Below are positions 1 through 12,047 of a stretch of DNA of 64,000 nucleotides, in pieces (within the stretch, counting starts at the first letter, position 1; each line of letters starts with the position of its first letter). Position numbers and translations under genes: made by a program. The notes beneath the pieces were generated by a model, which saw only the letters and a list, made by a program, of their open reading frames with translations, did no database searches and was not told the DNA's origin. The stretch covers positions 248,001 to 312,000 of the forward strand of contig WHVA01000007.1 of NCBI GenBank assembly GCA_015179125.1, given 5' to 3'. The stretch comes from Gautieria morchelliformis (Eukaryota > Basidiomycota > Agaricomycetes > Gomphales > Gomphaceae).

Positions 1-318
1 ATGCATGATACGCTCCAGGGAATACTGGAGTTTGCCGAGAGAACGCATCGGCAAAACACTCGCCTTAGCAAGCGGGTTCAATGGTGGACGGGTGCGGCTG
101 AAGAAGCCGGAGTTTGGGGTTCGGGTTCGGGTGTGGATTGGGAGGGGATCGGGTTTGTGGGGGATCAGGGAGAGGAAAGAGCGGGGATGGATGCGGGTTC
201 GGGATTGGGACACGGGGACGAGGATGAGGATAATGCGAGGGAAAGGGGTTCGGATGCGGAGTCAGGAAATGAAGATGGGATGGATGCGGACGGGGATGCA
301 ACTATGAAAGAGGATTAG
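1..318 (+). CDS. acidic Gly/Asp/Glu-rich ORF, probably cut by window start
   Basis: The frame is open from base 1 to a TAG at 316-318, so it may be the 3' end of a longer gene. The second half is almost entirely Gly, Asp, Glu, Met and Ala, like a disordered acidic tail, and it ends just before AT-rich sequence that could be a 3' UTR. I recognise no domain. It could equally be a chance frame in the GC-rich tail of the neighbouring gypsy element, whose coding strand is opposite. Function unknown. Confidence 0.25.
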   Translation: MHDTLQGILEFAERTHRQNTRLSKRVQWWTGAAEEAGVWGSGSGVDWEGIGFVGDQGEERAGMDAGSGLGHGDEDEDNARERGSDAESGNEDGMDADGDATMKED

Positions 319-595
319 AATAATAATGTTTGTTTCAGAAATTGTGAATCTTTTTTCTTGGTGTTTTTGTTGTTTTTGTTGGTTTTTTTTTTTTTTTTTT
401 TTTTGATACGAGGTTCGGAAACGGAAACGGGAGTGATAGATGAACAGGGAATGAGCGGACGGATGTGGGGCCGAGAACTACAAGCGTAAATATTCGGCAA
501 GGTGGCCGAGGTAGGACATAGCAAAAGAGTGTTTTGTCTAACTAAGAAAGTGACCATATAATGAGTGAAATGGAATGGGGAGCCGAAGCTTGGGT
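319..595. other. non-coding, with a 22-T tract
   Basis: The stretch lies between the acidic ORF and the end of the gypsy polyprotein. It has a run of 22 T at 383-404. On the minus strand this is where the element's polypurine tract and 3' LTR should lie, but I could not find a convincing TG...CA LTR copy. Confidence 0.5.
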
Positions 596-2323
596 TCAAG
601 GAACCCATGGTCCAGGCTTAGCAGGGTAGGCCGAGTGGAAGTCAGTCACGATATCGGATGCATGGCCAAGTTCGGTCGCGAGGACCCATGACGTCTCCTC
701 ATCGGTTCCTTCATAACCAGCCCAACGGACAAGGTACAGGAGGTTACAGGGTCTACGGTGTCAGTCGATCTTGGAATCGAGGATCTCGGAAATCTCGTAC
801 TCGGTCTCGCCATTGATCTCGACTGGGGGTGGCGGAGACTGAACCTGGTTCGGAATGACGTTCGGGGTCGCGGGTTCGAGCATGGAGACATGAAAGACTG
901 GGTGTACTGCCCGAAGGCTGTCCGGAAGCTGCAATATGTAAGCTTGGGATCCGGCCTGGCCAATGATCTCGAAGGGGCCGAGGTACTTTTCAGCCAACTT
1001 TTTCAAGGGCCAGGTTGTCCGGAAGAACTGCGCTTTTACAAACGCTAAGGACCCAATCGCGAACTCAGGGGCAGGAGCACGACGCGCGTCAGCTGAGACC
1101 TGGTACTGAGATTGAGCGGATTTGATTTGCTCTTTCAAGGCAGCGTGAAGCTGGTCAAGGTCAACTGCAAAGTCTTGGGCCCGAGAGGAAGCGAGGTCCC
1201 ATTCAGGGTGAACTGTCAAGTTTGGGTTGTAGCCTTTGTTGGCAAAGAACGGTGAAATGCCGGTGGTGGTGCTGGGAGCATTATTGTACGCAAACTCGGC
1301 AAGCGGGAGCAACTCGGACCAATTGTCTTGTTGGTAGTTGCAATATACCTGGAGATATTGTTCGAGAGTTTGGTTTACACGTTCAGTTTGACCATCGCCT
1401 TCAGGGTGATAACTGGAGGTAAAATGTAAGTTCATGTCGAGAGCCTTGCCGAGGGAACGGAAAAAGTGGGATACGAATTCCAAACCTTGGTCCGATGTCA
1501 CATGGCTTGGGACACCATTCTTTGAGAACACATGCAAGACAAACAGGTGGGATAGGTCGGCGGAAGTGATAGTGTCGTACGTCGGAATGAAGATGCTCTG
1601 CTTGGTTAAGCGGCAGACTACCACAAGGATCGCAGTGAATCCCGAGGATGCCAGCAACTGCTCGATGAAATCCATGGAGATGGAATTCCAAGGTTGCTCG
1701 GGTATTGGGAGCTGCTTGAGAGTGCCATAGGGACGGTGACGCTGTGACTTCGAACGGGAGCAAGTGGTACAAGACTTGCAGAAGTCGATGACGAAAGACC
1801 GAATTGTGGGCCAGGTGTATTCCCGGCGGATTAGAGCAAGGGTCTTGTTTTGGCCGAAATGTCCCGAGAGTACGTGATCGTGTTTGTACTGGAGTACTTG
1901 GAGCCGGAGATCGTCGGCATTGGGAACGTATATGCGGCCGTCGTGGTGTAGGAAGCCGTCATCAGTTTGCATCCATCTCGGGTCGGAACTATCACCGAGA
2001 TGCCGGCAGGCAACAGGGTCAGATGTCAGGTTTGCTAAGATGTCGGAATGAAGCTTCTCGGAGTCCATCATAGTGCTTGCTCGGAGGATGGGTGCAAGCA
2101 GGTAAGTTGCCCAGAGTGATTCCGATAATTGTTGGTTTGTGAAAATTGGTCGGAAGTTTTGCGGATTGACTGAGCCATAGTCATTACCTCCCTCTTTAAG
2201 GTAGACGTCCCATCGTCTAGTTAAAGCGTCGGGTTTTGTACCGAGCTTTCCAGGACGGAACCGAATACTGACGTTAAATTGTGAGAGGAATTCAGACCAG
2301 CAGGCTTGTTGTCGGGTTAGCAA
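596..2323 (-). pseudogene. gypsy 1 integrase plus chromodomain
   Basis: This is the C-terminal part of Pol. An HHCC zinc-binding region (H..H, then CKSCTTC) comes first, then the catalytic core with D in SMDFIE, D in TSDQGLEF and E in DGQTERVNQ (a DDE integrase), then a C-terminal domain with the LGPFEI motif. A TGA at 761-763 stands where Arg is expected; reading on in the same frame gives a chromodomain-like stretch (YLVRWAGY, then ETSW) and a final TGA at 596-598. Chromodomains in such integrases bind modified histones and steer insertion to heterochromatin. The 5' side is out of frame with the RNase H segment. Confidence 0.88.
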
Positions 2324-2324
2324 C

Positions 2325-2804
2325 TTAGTGGTGGAAAAATACTAAGTTTTTGTGATCTGTGACAACGTCAATAGGGGAGCCGGAGCCCTCCAAGTAATGT
2401 CTCCAATGTTGAAATGCTTCAAAGATTGCCAGTAGCTCTTTATCATGGACATCGTAATTTAGTTCGGCACCGGAAAATGTTCGAGAGTGGAAGGCGACAG
2501 GATGAAGTTCGCCTGCGTCATCGAACAGAGACAGGATCGCGCCGAGGGCATAATCCGAGGCGTCGGTGTCCACGACCATAGGTCAGTCGGGAACCCAATG
2601 TGACAGGATCGGAGCTGAAGTGAAATCCTCCTTGAGGTAATTGAAGGACTTTTGGCACTCTTTGGTGAATGCCCATGGGGTGCCTTTACGGGTAAGCCAG
2701 GTGAGGGGAACAGTGATGTCGGAATAATTGAAAATAAAGCGGCGGTAAAAATTGGCGAAGCCGAGGAAGGACTGTATGTCTTTGACTTTCTGAGGTTCAG
2801 CCAA
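2325..2804 (-). pseudogene. gypsy 1 RT thumb and RNase H segment
   Basis: The frame starts with the RT-RNase H connection ([13 protein letters not shown]) and continues to RNase H ([12 protein letters not shown], with the first catalytic Asp, then HDKELLAI with Glu and VVTDHKNL with Asp). One TGA at 2583-2585 replaces the residue just before PMVVDTDAS, probably Arg. It is shifted by one base from the RT frame upstream and again from the integrase frame downstream, so three fragments must once have been one polyprotein. Confidence 0.85.
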
Positions 2805-3844
2805 TCGCGGATTGTTTGGACTTTGTCCTCAGACATGGTAAATCCATTGGTAGAGAGCATATACCCGAGGAATTCCACAGAATCACGGTGCCATTTGCAT
2901 TTATCGGGTTTGGCGTAGAGACCGTGTTTCCGAAGACGCCGCAATACTTCACAGACGTGTTCCCTATGTTTGACCAGGTCGTCGGAGTAGATGAGTATGT
3001 CGTCAAGGTACACGACGACGCATACATCAAGCATATCTCCGAAGACGTCATTCATGAAATGTTGAAAGACCACAGGACCATTGGTAAGGCCGAACGGCAT
3101 GACCAGCCATTCGAAAGAGCCGTACCTGGTCCGGAAAGCTGTTTTCCACTCGTCGCCTTTGGCGACTCGGACTAGATGGAATGCATGCCAAAGGTCGATT
3201 TTTGTATAGATCTGAGCCTTTCGGGGCACATCCAATAAGTTGGTAATCAATGGAAGTGGATAGCGATCTTTCTTCGTAATCTTGTTGAGTGCTCAGAAAT
3301 TGACGCAAAGCCGAAGTTCACCGCTCTTCTTCTTGATGGAGAGGATGGGGGCTCCGTGCGAAGACCAAGTGGGCCGAATGTAACCCATATTCAGATGCTC
3401 ATCTATGAACACTCAGAGAGTAGCAAGCTCCAAGGTAGAGAGTGAATATAACGGAGGCTGAGGGGGCGTAGCGCCATCCTCCAGAGCGATCTTGAGATCG
3501 TAGGGTTGGTGTGGAGCCAAGGTATCAGCTTTGGACTTGCTGAACACATCTGCGAAGTCGTGATACTCTGGCGGGACGTCCTTGAGGTCCACGGGTTCAG
3601 ATTTTGCGGAAGCCGAGCGGGCCGAAGCCTTGGTCTCGGGCGTCGCCAGATTTAGCTGGAAGCACTGGGAACCCTCTAACTTGCAGGCACGGTAGAATGC
3701 CGCAGCGTTGAGGAGAGCTACCCGAGGGGCCTCCAGACTCGGGGGTGGCTTGGCCGTTGCGGCACGAGCCGAAGCCAGCAGGGGGCTCCACAGGACTGTC
3801 CGGAAGGGAAGTTCAGAAAGTAATACTGCCCAATACCCAGTCAA
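2790..3844 (-). pseudogene. gypsy 1 linker and reverse transcriptase
   Basis: In one frame this holds the protease-RT linker ([19 protein letters not shown]), the RT fingers and palm ([20 protein letters not shown]) and the catalytic box [13 protein letters not shown] codons at 3413-3415 and 3293-3295 sit where related elements have Arg (before VFIDEHL and inside CVNFRALNK). The catalytic aspartates are kept. A base is lost near 2795, after KVQTIRDW, which moves the rest of RT into another frame. Synthesis of element cDNA is its family role. Confidence 0.88.
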
Positions 3845-4238
3845 TCAACGGATTGTAGCGGGTGAGCCAGTTGTGTCCGAGAACTACCGAAACAGACGAA
3901 TCAAGGGGGGTGACATAAAAGTCTACGGAATGGGTGTGACCATCAGGGAAACGGGTAGGTAGCTCTACAGCTTCAGTAATTACCGAGTTTGTACTACCAT
4001 TGAATGAACGGAGCGGGATCGGGTCTATGGAACGGGTTTGGAGACTGTATTTACGGACAAAGACGGATTCTATGAAACAATGGGTAGAGCCGGAATCTAC
4101 TAGTGCTTTAAAATTTTCGTTCAGGACAAGAGACGAGGACAAACTAATTACAAGAGAGTTCAGAGAAAAGAGAGCAGAAGCGTTGATTCTTACCTCCCCT
4201 ACTGCGCAAGTTGAGTCAACGCGACCCTCGGTTTGCAT
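3813..4238 (-). pseudogene. gypsy 1 aspartic protease
   Basis: The retropepsin-type active-site motif is visible as VDSGSTHCFI, followed by the flap and the second conserved block VVLGHNWL. In the family this enzyme cuts Gag-Pol into mature proteins inside the virus-like particle. It follows gag directly and overlaps the next ORF in a different frame, which implies a frameshift mutation at about 3830. Confidence 0.82.
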
Positions 4239-4258
4239 GGAGGTCAGAGGGTCGCTGA

Positions 4259-5632
4259 CTATTTTTTTGCACCCGAAGCCGATGATTCGGCCTTGATATC
4301 GGATGTCTTCCCTTCAGAAGCCATTGCAGCCCGAGCCGACGTGGCTTTCGGGCATTCTTTCGCACGGTGGCCACTCTGCGAGCATACTAGGCAGAGATTG
4401 TTGTCCATGCGACGCTGGCGTTCTTCGGGCGTGAGTTTGCCATCCTTGCCAAGCTTATTAGCGTAGTTGGTTTTTTTCTGACCCTCGGACACATCATTTC
4501 CCTTATGCTTGTCCTTGCCTTTGCCATGATGGTTATTACCGGCGTTGGCGTTGGAGCTGCCGGAACTTTGACCTTGACGTCGGTCATTGTTCGGGGGGGC
4601 TTGGTTTTGGTTGGACTTGTCCTTGGCCTCGGGTTTGGGTGCGGATTGAGTCTCGCGAGAGGCTTCACTGCGACGTTCCCAATACCTTTGGTCAATTTTC
4701 TGGACCAGATCTCGGAGGTTGTCAAGGGATCGGGGTTTGTTGAAATGCACCATTTCGTCTTTGATTTGCTTCAGCAATGCAAGGTAAGCTTGGCGATGCA
4801 AAGCCAAGTCGTTATGCTGAAGCATGGATGCAAGTCTGTAGAAGTCGACAAAAAAACGAGTCGCCTTGTGACTATCCTTCATGATGAGGTTTTCGAGCTC
4901 TACCTCAGCATCGGCAGCTTGGTCATAGGGGCCGAAGTTCAGGTAAAGCTCTTCCATGAAGATGCCGTAGTCCGAGGCCCAAAGGGGTTCGTTGATGGGG
5001 TCATCAGTGAGGAAGGGCTCGAAGTAATCGAGAGCCATTCCCTTGAGGAAGGACAGGACATAGTTCACTTTCACAGAACCATCTCGGAAAGCTTGGGGTT
5101 TGGCATGGAAATTCAATGTGCACTGGAGAAGGAAACCTCGGAGTTTTTTCGGGTCCGAGCTGTCGAATTGGTCAGGCTCCCAAAGTTTCGCCTTTGAGTC
5201 GGCGCGGTCTCCTCCACCGAGTCCATTGTCGGCGAGCTTTTCCAAAGCCGCAAGCATACGGCGCCCAACCTGTTCCCCGCTGTCTGCCTCTGCATTCAGG
5301 TTGGAGTTCGGTCTCGGGGCCTCTGCATCGGGATCATAATTGTGCTCGGAACCGGAGTTGTTATTGCTGTCATGACCACCGTCTCCAGGGTCGCTAGGGT
5401 CGGGGGACTCGCCACGGGGATCCTTGGGAAGCTTGCTAATGTGTCAGTGACCGACACCTATAACTCGGCGTCGAGACGAGTTTGAAGGCAGAGGGAGGTT
5501 GTCGTAGCAGTGACGGAATGGGGGGTTTTTGGGGTGGTGTGAAGTACTTCGTGCGCAGCGGGCCTCTATGGTCGGGGTGACGCGGCTACTGCGGGCATGG
5601 GTGTAAGATCTAGTGATAGGCATATTGAACAA
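4259..5632 (-). pseudogene. gypsy 1 Gag
   Basis: A retrotransposon-gag domain occupies the middle (FDSSDPKKLRGF..., then the helical region around YFEPFL). A basic, Gly/Asn/His-rich segment and one CCHC zinc knuckle (CLVCSQSGHRAKEC) follow near the C terminus. The frame can be followed upstream through a TGA at 5444-5446 to an ATG at 5632, giving about 457 codons. Gag forms the particle and binds RNA. The start choice rests only on the open frame after the LTR. Confidence 0.8.
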
Positions 5633-5657
5633 CTGCGTGTGGAGAGTTCTGATATAC

Positions 5658-5990
5658 TGTTAAGAACGCAAGTCGTACTTAAGACTCAACCCGAGGGCCG
5701 AGCTGAGGATAACCGAGGTTTGGAGAAGAGGGCTTGGCTTCAACTTCGTAGGTTGCGCCCACTACAGTGTTCCTCCCTAATTTCGGAAACAGAATTGGAG
5801 ACGGGTTCAGCTGGAAGACGAGGTTCGGAAATGAGGATCAGACAGAGTAGCGGAAGATACAAGGAATCTAAGTCAATATCAGAACTGAGGAATTAGCGTA
5901 CATGATGGGGGGTTTATATACTAATTTTCAAGGAACGGAAAGAGAGCATCAATGCCCGTATCGAGCAGGAAGCAGGGTTGACGGACGATC
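5658..5990 (-). repeat. gypsy 1 5' LTR remnant
   Basis: Read on minus, the segment has a TATA-like box followed by a C-run, the phrase GCGCAACCTACGAAGTTGAA (shared in diverged form with the solo LTRs at 15.1 and 51.5 kb), and a 3' end ...TTAACA at 5658, just before the gag leader. The upstream end of the LTR is not resolved. Confidence 0.5.
5913..5920 (-). promoter_or_regulatory. TATA box of gypsy 1 LTR
   Basis: The minus strand reads TATATAAACCCCCC. The TATA-plus-C-run arrangement recurs in the solo LTRs at 15983 and 51751, which supports a shared core promoter. Confidence 0.45.
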
Positions 5991-6084
5991 ATCAGAAATG
6001 GAACAGGACTATCTAGGAATGGGGATCAGGGTGAATGATGAACCGATAGGGAACCCGAGTTAAGCCCAAAGGTTCCCAAGTGAC

Positions 6085-6430
6085 TGAAAAAGAATCATTG
6101 AATACCTCATTGACCCAAAAAAAACACACCCATGAGAGCTGTCTTCCAACGTACAACAACACAGACATCAACCGTCACCTTCAGATGCGATAACGATGGA
6201 ACATGAGACAACGGAACGACAGAAAACAAATTATTTAATATCTCATTGGCCCCCCAAAAAAAATGGACCCAGGACACCAGTCTTGTGACCTATGACAACA
6301 CAGACATCAATGGTTACGAGAAAAATGGAAAAAGAATTATTCAATACCTCATTGACCCCAAAAGAAATGGACCCATGACACCAGTCTTGTGACCTACAAT
6401 GACACACTCATCAATGGTCACGAGAAAAAG
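6085..6430 (+). repeat. degenerate ~100-140 bp tandem repeats
   Basis: Three imperfect units carry the phrase AATACCTCATTGACCC followed by ATGGACCCATGACACCAG, CTTGTGACCTA and a TCAATGGTCAC block. They start near 6088, 6222 and 6330; a weaker trace follows at 6550-6600. No open frame is conserved between the units. I cannot assign them to a known family. Confidence 0.7.
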
Positions 6431-6775
6431 AAACAAATAACAGACGATAAGCACGTAAGGGGTGACAACAGAACAACACAATCATGGCAAGAAGAAAGAG
6501 TAAGGCAAATAAATGGTGACATGGCTCAAAAGCGATGATGGGACAACAAAAGAAGAATCGTTCAATATGACATCGACCCCAACTGGTGACATCGCAAGCA
6601 TGGAGCTGTAAACACATGGAAAGAAAGATGGCTGCAATACAAATGTTTGATGGCAAAAATGGCATGCGAAGAACCAACAGTGAGACAAACCGAGATGTGG
6701 CCCAAAAAGGCAGAGAAAGCTGTGTCAAACAGGGGGAAAGGGATGCAAACTTTCACATGATGTATGCTTAATAGA
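6431..6775. other. no gene seen
   Basis: AT-rich spacer with only short open frames without recognisable protein similarity. It ends where the truncated TIR element begins. Confidence 0.5.
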
Positions 6776-7133
6776 AGAGTAATACTTCCACCTTTTTTTA
6801 CTTATTCTTCTTCTATAATTTTGAGTTTCTCTTGATTTATTCATTATTTTAAGAGGACACCTAAAATAAATTAATGCTTTCACATATGTTACTTTGTATT
6901 TTTAGGGATACATTACAGTGCAGAACCACCTTCGGCTGACAGACCGGTGAGAGAGCCACCCCTTCCGTGTACGGCAGCAGCATTCTCAAATCCCCTCAAA
7001 TCCATTTTTGAAACAGGGCAATCACAGTTAAACCCGGTTTTCGGGGCATTATCAGGCTTTCTTAAAAAAGCCAATCCTTCCTTCAAATCCTCATCAAATC
7101 CCCTCCAACTTGATCCTCTACTGTGATCAGCCC
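6776..7133 (-). mobile_element. truncated copy of the TIR DNA element at 49.2 kb
   Basis: Reverse-complement similarity to 49163-49540 is plain throughout: the terminal phrase CCTCTACTGTGATCAGCCC at 7115-7133, the CAAATCC-rich subterminal part, the CTGACAGACCGG block and the TAAGAGGACACCTAAA block. Only this half is present; the opposite terminal repeat is missing, so the copy is cut. Confidence 0.75.
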
Positions 7134-10100
7134 CATTAACAGGGTAAAGGCAAAAAGGAGAATCAGATACATATTTACCATAATCCATACAGGAACATCG
7201 AAATCCTGACCAGGTTGTGTCTGTTGTGAATCCAGTAGTATTTTTCCTGTGATTTCTAGTATTTTCCCCACTCTTCTAGCTAGTGATATGTCTGCTGTCA
7301 CATTCCTGTGGTGCTTCTGTGACTCATCACCGGTCATAATACCGGTTACTCTCTCACCCATGTTCCATGACTTCATGCCCATATCCCACCCCTATGACTG
7401 ACCTGTATAAGTAGCTAGACCACTAGTTATGACAAATTGATCGGTTTCAGCCCATCCACTCACATAGTTTGAGTCCGGTTCAGTGAGTTAACAGCAGTCC
7501 TCACTAGTGTTTCGTCTTGCACATTGTGCATCGTGTTTAAGGGTCAGGCACCTTGGATGAAGAACAGGGAACAGAGTAACCCTACCTTCTCAAAACCTGG
7601 AAATGCCTTCGCTATTAGAGTAGCAACGACCCCCAGAATGACGCCTGATGCAGTGCAGTTGGCCAAACAGACATTGACCAACCTCATCATGATGGCGACC
7701 ATAGACACACCTGCGCAACAGATTGAATGTATCAACCATGTCATCATGAAGACAGAATCAGTACCTTCACCTTCTGATGACACATTCAAATGATTTATTG
7801 ACTCAGCAGAGTCCAGCCACATCTCCGGGAACAAATATTTGTTCCAGGACATGTATGCCATACCACTGATTAAAATCGACATAGCCAACGGGGAGCCCTT
7901 TACCGCAGACCAACGAGGGACCATTCGAATCAGAATTGTCTCAGACCCTCACTGGGAACTTGAAGATGTACCCATAACTCTTGTCGACATCATCTATGCC
8001 CCAAAGCTCAGGTCCAACCTACTCTCTGTAGGAAGAATGACCAATTCCAATGTCAGTGTGCATTTTGGAAAATACCTCTCATGGCTAGTACTCGATGGAA
8101 AGAGATTAGTATATGGACCAAAGGAGAACAAACAACCTCTACACTTATGTTGGATTCCCCATTAAATCCAAAGACGAAGTTGCTGACCTCATGTCAGAAC
8201 CCTCCGGACCTACTCTATGGCATCATAGACTAGGACACACGAGTTATCACACCATCAAGAACATGAGAAAACTACAGACCGCCAAGAATTTCCATCCAGG
8301 AGTCCATCATGGCTCTAATCCTCAGTGTATCAACTGTCCTTACAGGAAACAGACACGAGCTCCATTCCAGAAAGTCGAGAAACTGCCTGAAGAGATAGGA
8401 GATCTCATCGTCTCAGATCTATGTGGTCCATTCGAAGCATTGGTTGGAAATTTCAGATATTTCGTCACTTGGATCGAGGCAAAGACTTGCCTTGCCAACA
8501 TTGATTTCCTCAAAACCAAGGAATGTGCCACCGTAGCCGCTTCATTCAGACTGTATGCAGCCTGGTTATCGAGGCAAAAGAATGCCACTATCAAGAAGAT
8601 CAGAAGTGATAATGGAGGAGAATACATTGGGAAGGAATTCCAGGACATATGCGCTAAGTCTGGCATAATCCATAAAACCACTTCCCCACACACACCTGAG
8701 CACAATGGCATCGCTGAGCAATATAACAGAACACTCCAAGAAGGAGCACTTACAATCAGACATGATGCTGGCCTTACAGGGAGGTTTTGGGTGTCAGCCA
8801 TGCATACAATCAACTTTGTCAGAAATCAGATCCTACACTCACGACTTGGAATCTCACCTCATGAAGTCTGGGGTACGAAACCCAAGATCGACTGGTTCAG
8901 GATCTATGGATCGAAATGTTGGGCACTCATACCAAAGGCGACACGACTGAAAAATCAATTCAAGTCAGTGGGCCTCTTCGTAGGATACTATGACAACTCC
9001 AAGGGATACAAAGTGTGGATACCACGAACCCATACCGTCCTGAAAGCAAGGGACGTGATATTTGATGAGTCCAATCATATTGAAAGAGTCACCATACATG
9101 CGACAGATAATGACGACTTACCCGATCTTTGGACAAAGAATCTGATTACCACTATCACTTGAGCCACAATACCATCATCGAATCTATCTGACACAAATCA
9201 AGATCCATGCATCACATTCATGCCATCGAGATACGCACCGATCTCTATTGATGAATCTGAATCCGATCACACGCCAAGTGAATCTACCAACGATGTCACT
9301 TCAAATGATGGATCGGATGAGACAGAGCACGCACCCAAGGATTTCGAACAAGGTCCTTGGCTCAACCCCAATAATTCCACATATGGACGGGGCAAACGCT
9401 TACAGACGATGCAAGTGGAGATGGCCGCAATGGCCTTTGGGATAGCAGATCTCGAATACACAGAGAGTGTATTCATGACTCTAGCAGAAGATGAGCCAGA
9501 CAGTTATAAAGAAGCAATGAACTCACCAGAAGCAGAATACTGGAGACCCTCGTGTCAGGCGGAATACGATACCCTCATGGGCTATCACACATGGACACTA
9601 GTAGAGAGACCTCCCAATACCAACATTGTTGGAAACAGATGGGTCTTCAGAATCAAGTGAGACAATCTAGGAGCAGTCGACAAATTCAAATCGAGACTCG
9701 TTGCACAAGGATTCACACAGATTGAAGGGCTTGATTTTAATGAGACATTCTCACCTACTATCAGGTTCACGACCATCAGACTCATCCTCGCCCTTACTTG
9801 CAGATATGATCTTGAATTACGACACATTGGTATCAAAGCTGCATACCTTAATGGAAAGCTCGAGGATGACATATACATGCACCAACCCAAGGGTTTCATC
9901 GTCAAGGGGCAGGAACACCTTGTGTGTAAATTTCACAAAGGGATATACGGGCTCAAACAGTCAGGATGAGTCTGGCATCAGACTCTAAAGAGAGGGTTAG
10001 AGGCATTATGTTTCACAGCAGGACACGCCGACTCCACCGTATTCTTCCGGTTCAGGGACCAGCACTCGATCGAACTGGCCGGATGGTATGTCGATGACGG

Positions 10101-11062
10101 TCTCCTCGCCGCTAATTCCACACAGTCTATGGATCAAATGATCCGAGACATAGGTGGATCATTTGATATCCAAGACCTCGGAACCCCAGAGCGATTGCTA
10201 GGTGTTAAGATCAAACGTGATCGAGAGGCAGGCACAATACACATATCGCAACCTGTGTTCATCAACACGGTTGCGAAGTGGTTCAATATAGTGATTGGAA
10301 AACCCACCAAATCACCAATGGATAATGCCGCTAAATTCCAAAAATCATCCATCAGTGACACACATATTGACATACCATATGCCTCCCTCATAGGAAGCAA
10401 AAATTATTGTGCTATCGCCACTTGACCAGATATCTCCTATGCCACAAACAAATGTGCTCAGTTCACATCGAAACCATCACTTCAGCATTGGGAAGCAGCT
10501 AAGCGAATCGTACAATACCTTCTACAAACCCGAGACCATGGAATCCTTTTCAAACAGGAGGGTAAGGGAGTAGAAGGGTATGCACACAACCTCACCGGCT
10601 TCACAGACGCGGATTTTTCAGGAGATTCGAATGACAGGAAGTCAACATCAGGGTGGATTTTTACCTTCAATGGATCACCCATCTCATGGGATTCCAAGAA
10701 GCAGGGGCTTGTCACCTGATCGTCTATGGGATCAGTGCTAGTTGCCGGCTCCTTCGCATCAGCCGAAGGGATCTGGTTAATACGACACGCCAAGGATTTC
10801 AAAATCGATTTCATTCCAATTCCCTTATTCACCGACAACCAGTCCTTCACCACGCACTCTGAGAATGACGTCAGTAACACCTGAATGAAACATATTGACG
10901 TCCACTATCACTACACACGAGATCAGAGCGCCAATCGAAATATTAAGCTCCATTATATCTCTACACTCAGTAACCTCGCTGATATCTTAATGAAAGCTCT
11001 ATCACCATGCAAACATGTCTCTACCCTCAATTCCCTCGGGATCGCACATGTTTGAGGGGGTG
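7134..11062 (+). mobile_element. Ty1/copia element 1, decayed
   Basis: A plus-strand polyprotein in copia order (protease, integrase, RT, RNase H) ends at 11055 and is followed at once by a polypurine tract TTGAGGGGGTG and a TG that should start the 3' LTR at 11063. The leader at 7134-7523 has LTR-like text (GTATAAGTAGCTAG, echoed at 11760) but a matching 5' LTR could not be delimited. Gag is missing or too degraded to see. Eight nonsense or frame lesions make it inactive. Confidence 0.85.
7524..11055 (+). pseudogene. copia 1 Pol polyprotein
   Basis: A protease remnant FIDSAESSHIS (family DSGAxxHI) comes first, just after a TGA at 7791 in place of Trp. A frameshift near 8120 leads to GAG-pre-integrase (LWHHRLGH), integrase (SDLCGPF, RSDNGGEYIG, HNGIAEQYNR), RT (NRWVFRIK, AYLNGKLE, the box YVDDGLLAAN) and RNase H (TGFTDADFSGD, TDNQSF, MKHIDVHYHY). 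From 8113 to 11055 the frame never shifts, but TGA replaces an expected residue at 9160, 9658, 9967, 10423, 10717 and 10882; at the last five the family has Arg. The natural stop is TGA at 11053. Confidence 0.9.
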
Positions 11063-12047
11063 TGTTATGATATACACAACTATTCTATTTTAAGTCATCT
11101 ATGTATACAAAGAAACTAATAAAATACAAAAGAAGAAATGACTAAAAAGATAGGAACGACACTTACGACAGACATTGATACAGACGACAGACACATGACA
11201 TCACAAACAGCTATCTTATCTATAGATCAGATAAGATACAGGGATACAGGTGTCGACCACGTGTGGCCAATCAGAGATAGCATGCCTATCGACTGATGGC
11301 ATCAGCCATGATGTTGACAGGCGCCAGGCCACAGGCACCGAGGAGGTGCGGGCATCAAATGCCACAGAGGAGTGTAGACTGCGCAGGAGCACCGGACATC
11401 AGGGAATGACTACAGAATGTCATTCCAAGTACATGTGCTCAATCAGCTGCCCCACAGAAGAGGCACAGAGACAGCGGCCCCATCACCAAGACTAGCATTT
11501 ATGCTAGACAGGAGGGATTTAATGTCTATTTTCTATTGAGCTCCATGACATGACCAGCTGACTACTATTTTGACACCATGTAGACAGGGGCTTTGTATAA
11601 TAGGTACAAGACTCTATTCCAAAGCTTAACACCCCTGATACTATCCTCATCACTCCCATGACTTTATGACTACAAGTAGTCACCCCTCTAGTTACAAGTA
11701 GTTTTTCGACCTATTGACTCACTATCTCGAACACTAGTAGTCACCACTAGTATAGTATAAGTAGCTACTACGAATGTATGAATCAATCATCCAGAATCAA
11801 CTGTTTCACCCTCGAAGTTACTGTAGTCTTGTTTGATAGCTACAGAACTTGAATCTCGATAGTTTACTCTAGACTGTCTCAAAAGTGAAGCCTTTTGACA
11901 TAGCTATCCTCTAGATTGAGACCATTCTCCCGTCGACATGGTCACGTGACTTTCATCCATCAGTGCCAGACGCGCCTCGGAAGGCTTAGTCAGCACACAG
12001 GAAATGGACAAACATAGCAGTCCCAACCGCTAAGCAATAGAAATTGT
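11063..12047 (+). repeat. probable copia 1 3' LTR and flank
   Basis: The stretch starts TGTTATGATATACAC directly after the polypurine tract, so it should be LTR. It has no convincing open frame. An LTR end near 11939 (...GTCGACA) is possible but unsupported by a 5' copy or a TSD. I see nothing else in it. Confidence 0.4.

Larger units (their letters stand above)
596..5920 (-). mobile_element. Ty3/gypsy chromovirus 1, decayed
   Basis: On the minus strand the order is gag with a CCHC knuckle, aspartic protease, RT, RNase H, integrase, chromodomain: the order of Ty3/gypsy chromoviruses. The 5' LTR remnant is at high coordinates, with a TATA-like box at 5913-5920 (read on minus) and a 3' end ...TTAACA at 5658; the bases after it resemble an initiator-Met primer-binding site only loosely. 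No 3' LTR copy could be placed. The coding region has at least three frameshifts and five in-frame TGA codons, four of them at Arg positions of the family, so it is inactive. Confidence 0.9.

Noticed and set aside
383-404. T tract as the poly(A) of a minus-strand LINE
   Set aside because: No LINE coding sequence or TSD lies next to it.
9160-10884. TGA read as an amino acid (alternative code) in copia 1
   Set aside because: TGA falls at Arg codons in a decayed element, while PRP43, P450 and other frames use TGA as stop or nonsense; C-to-T decay explains it.
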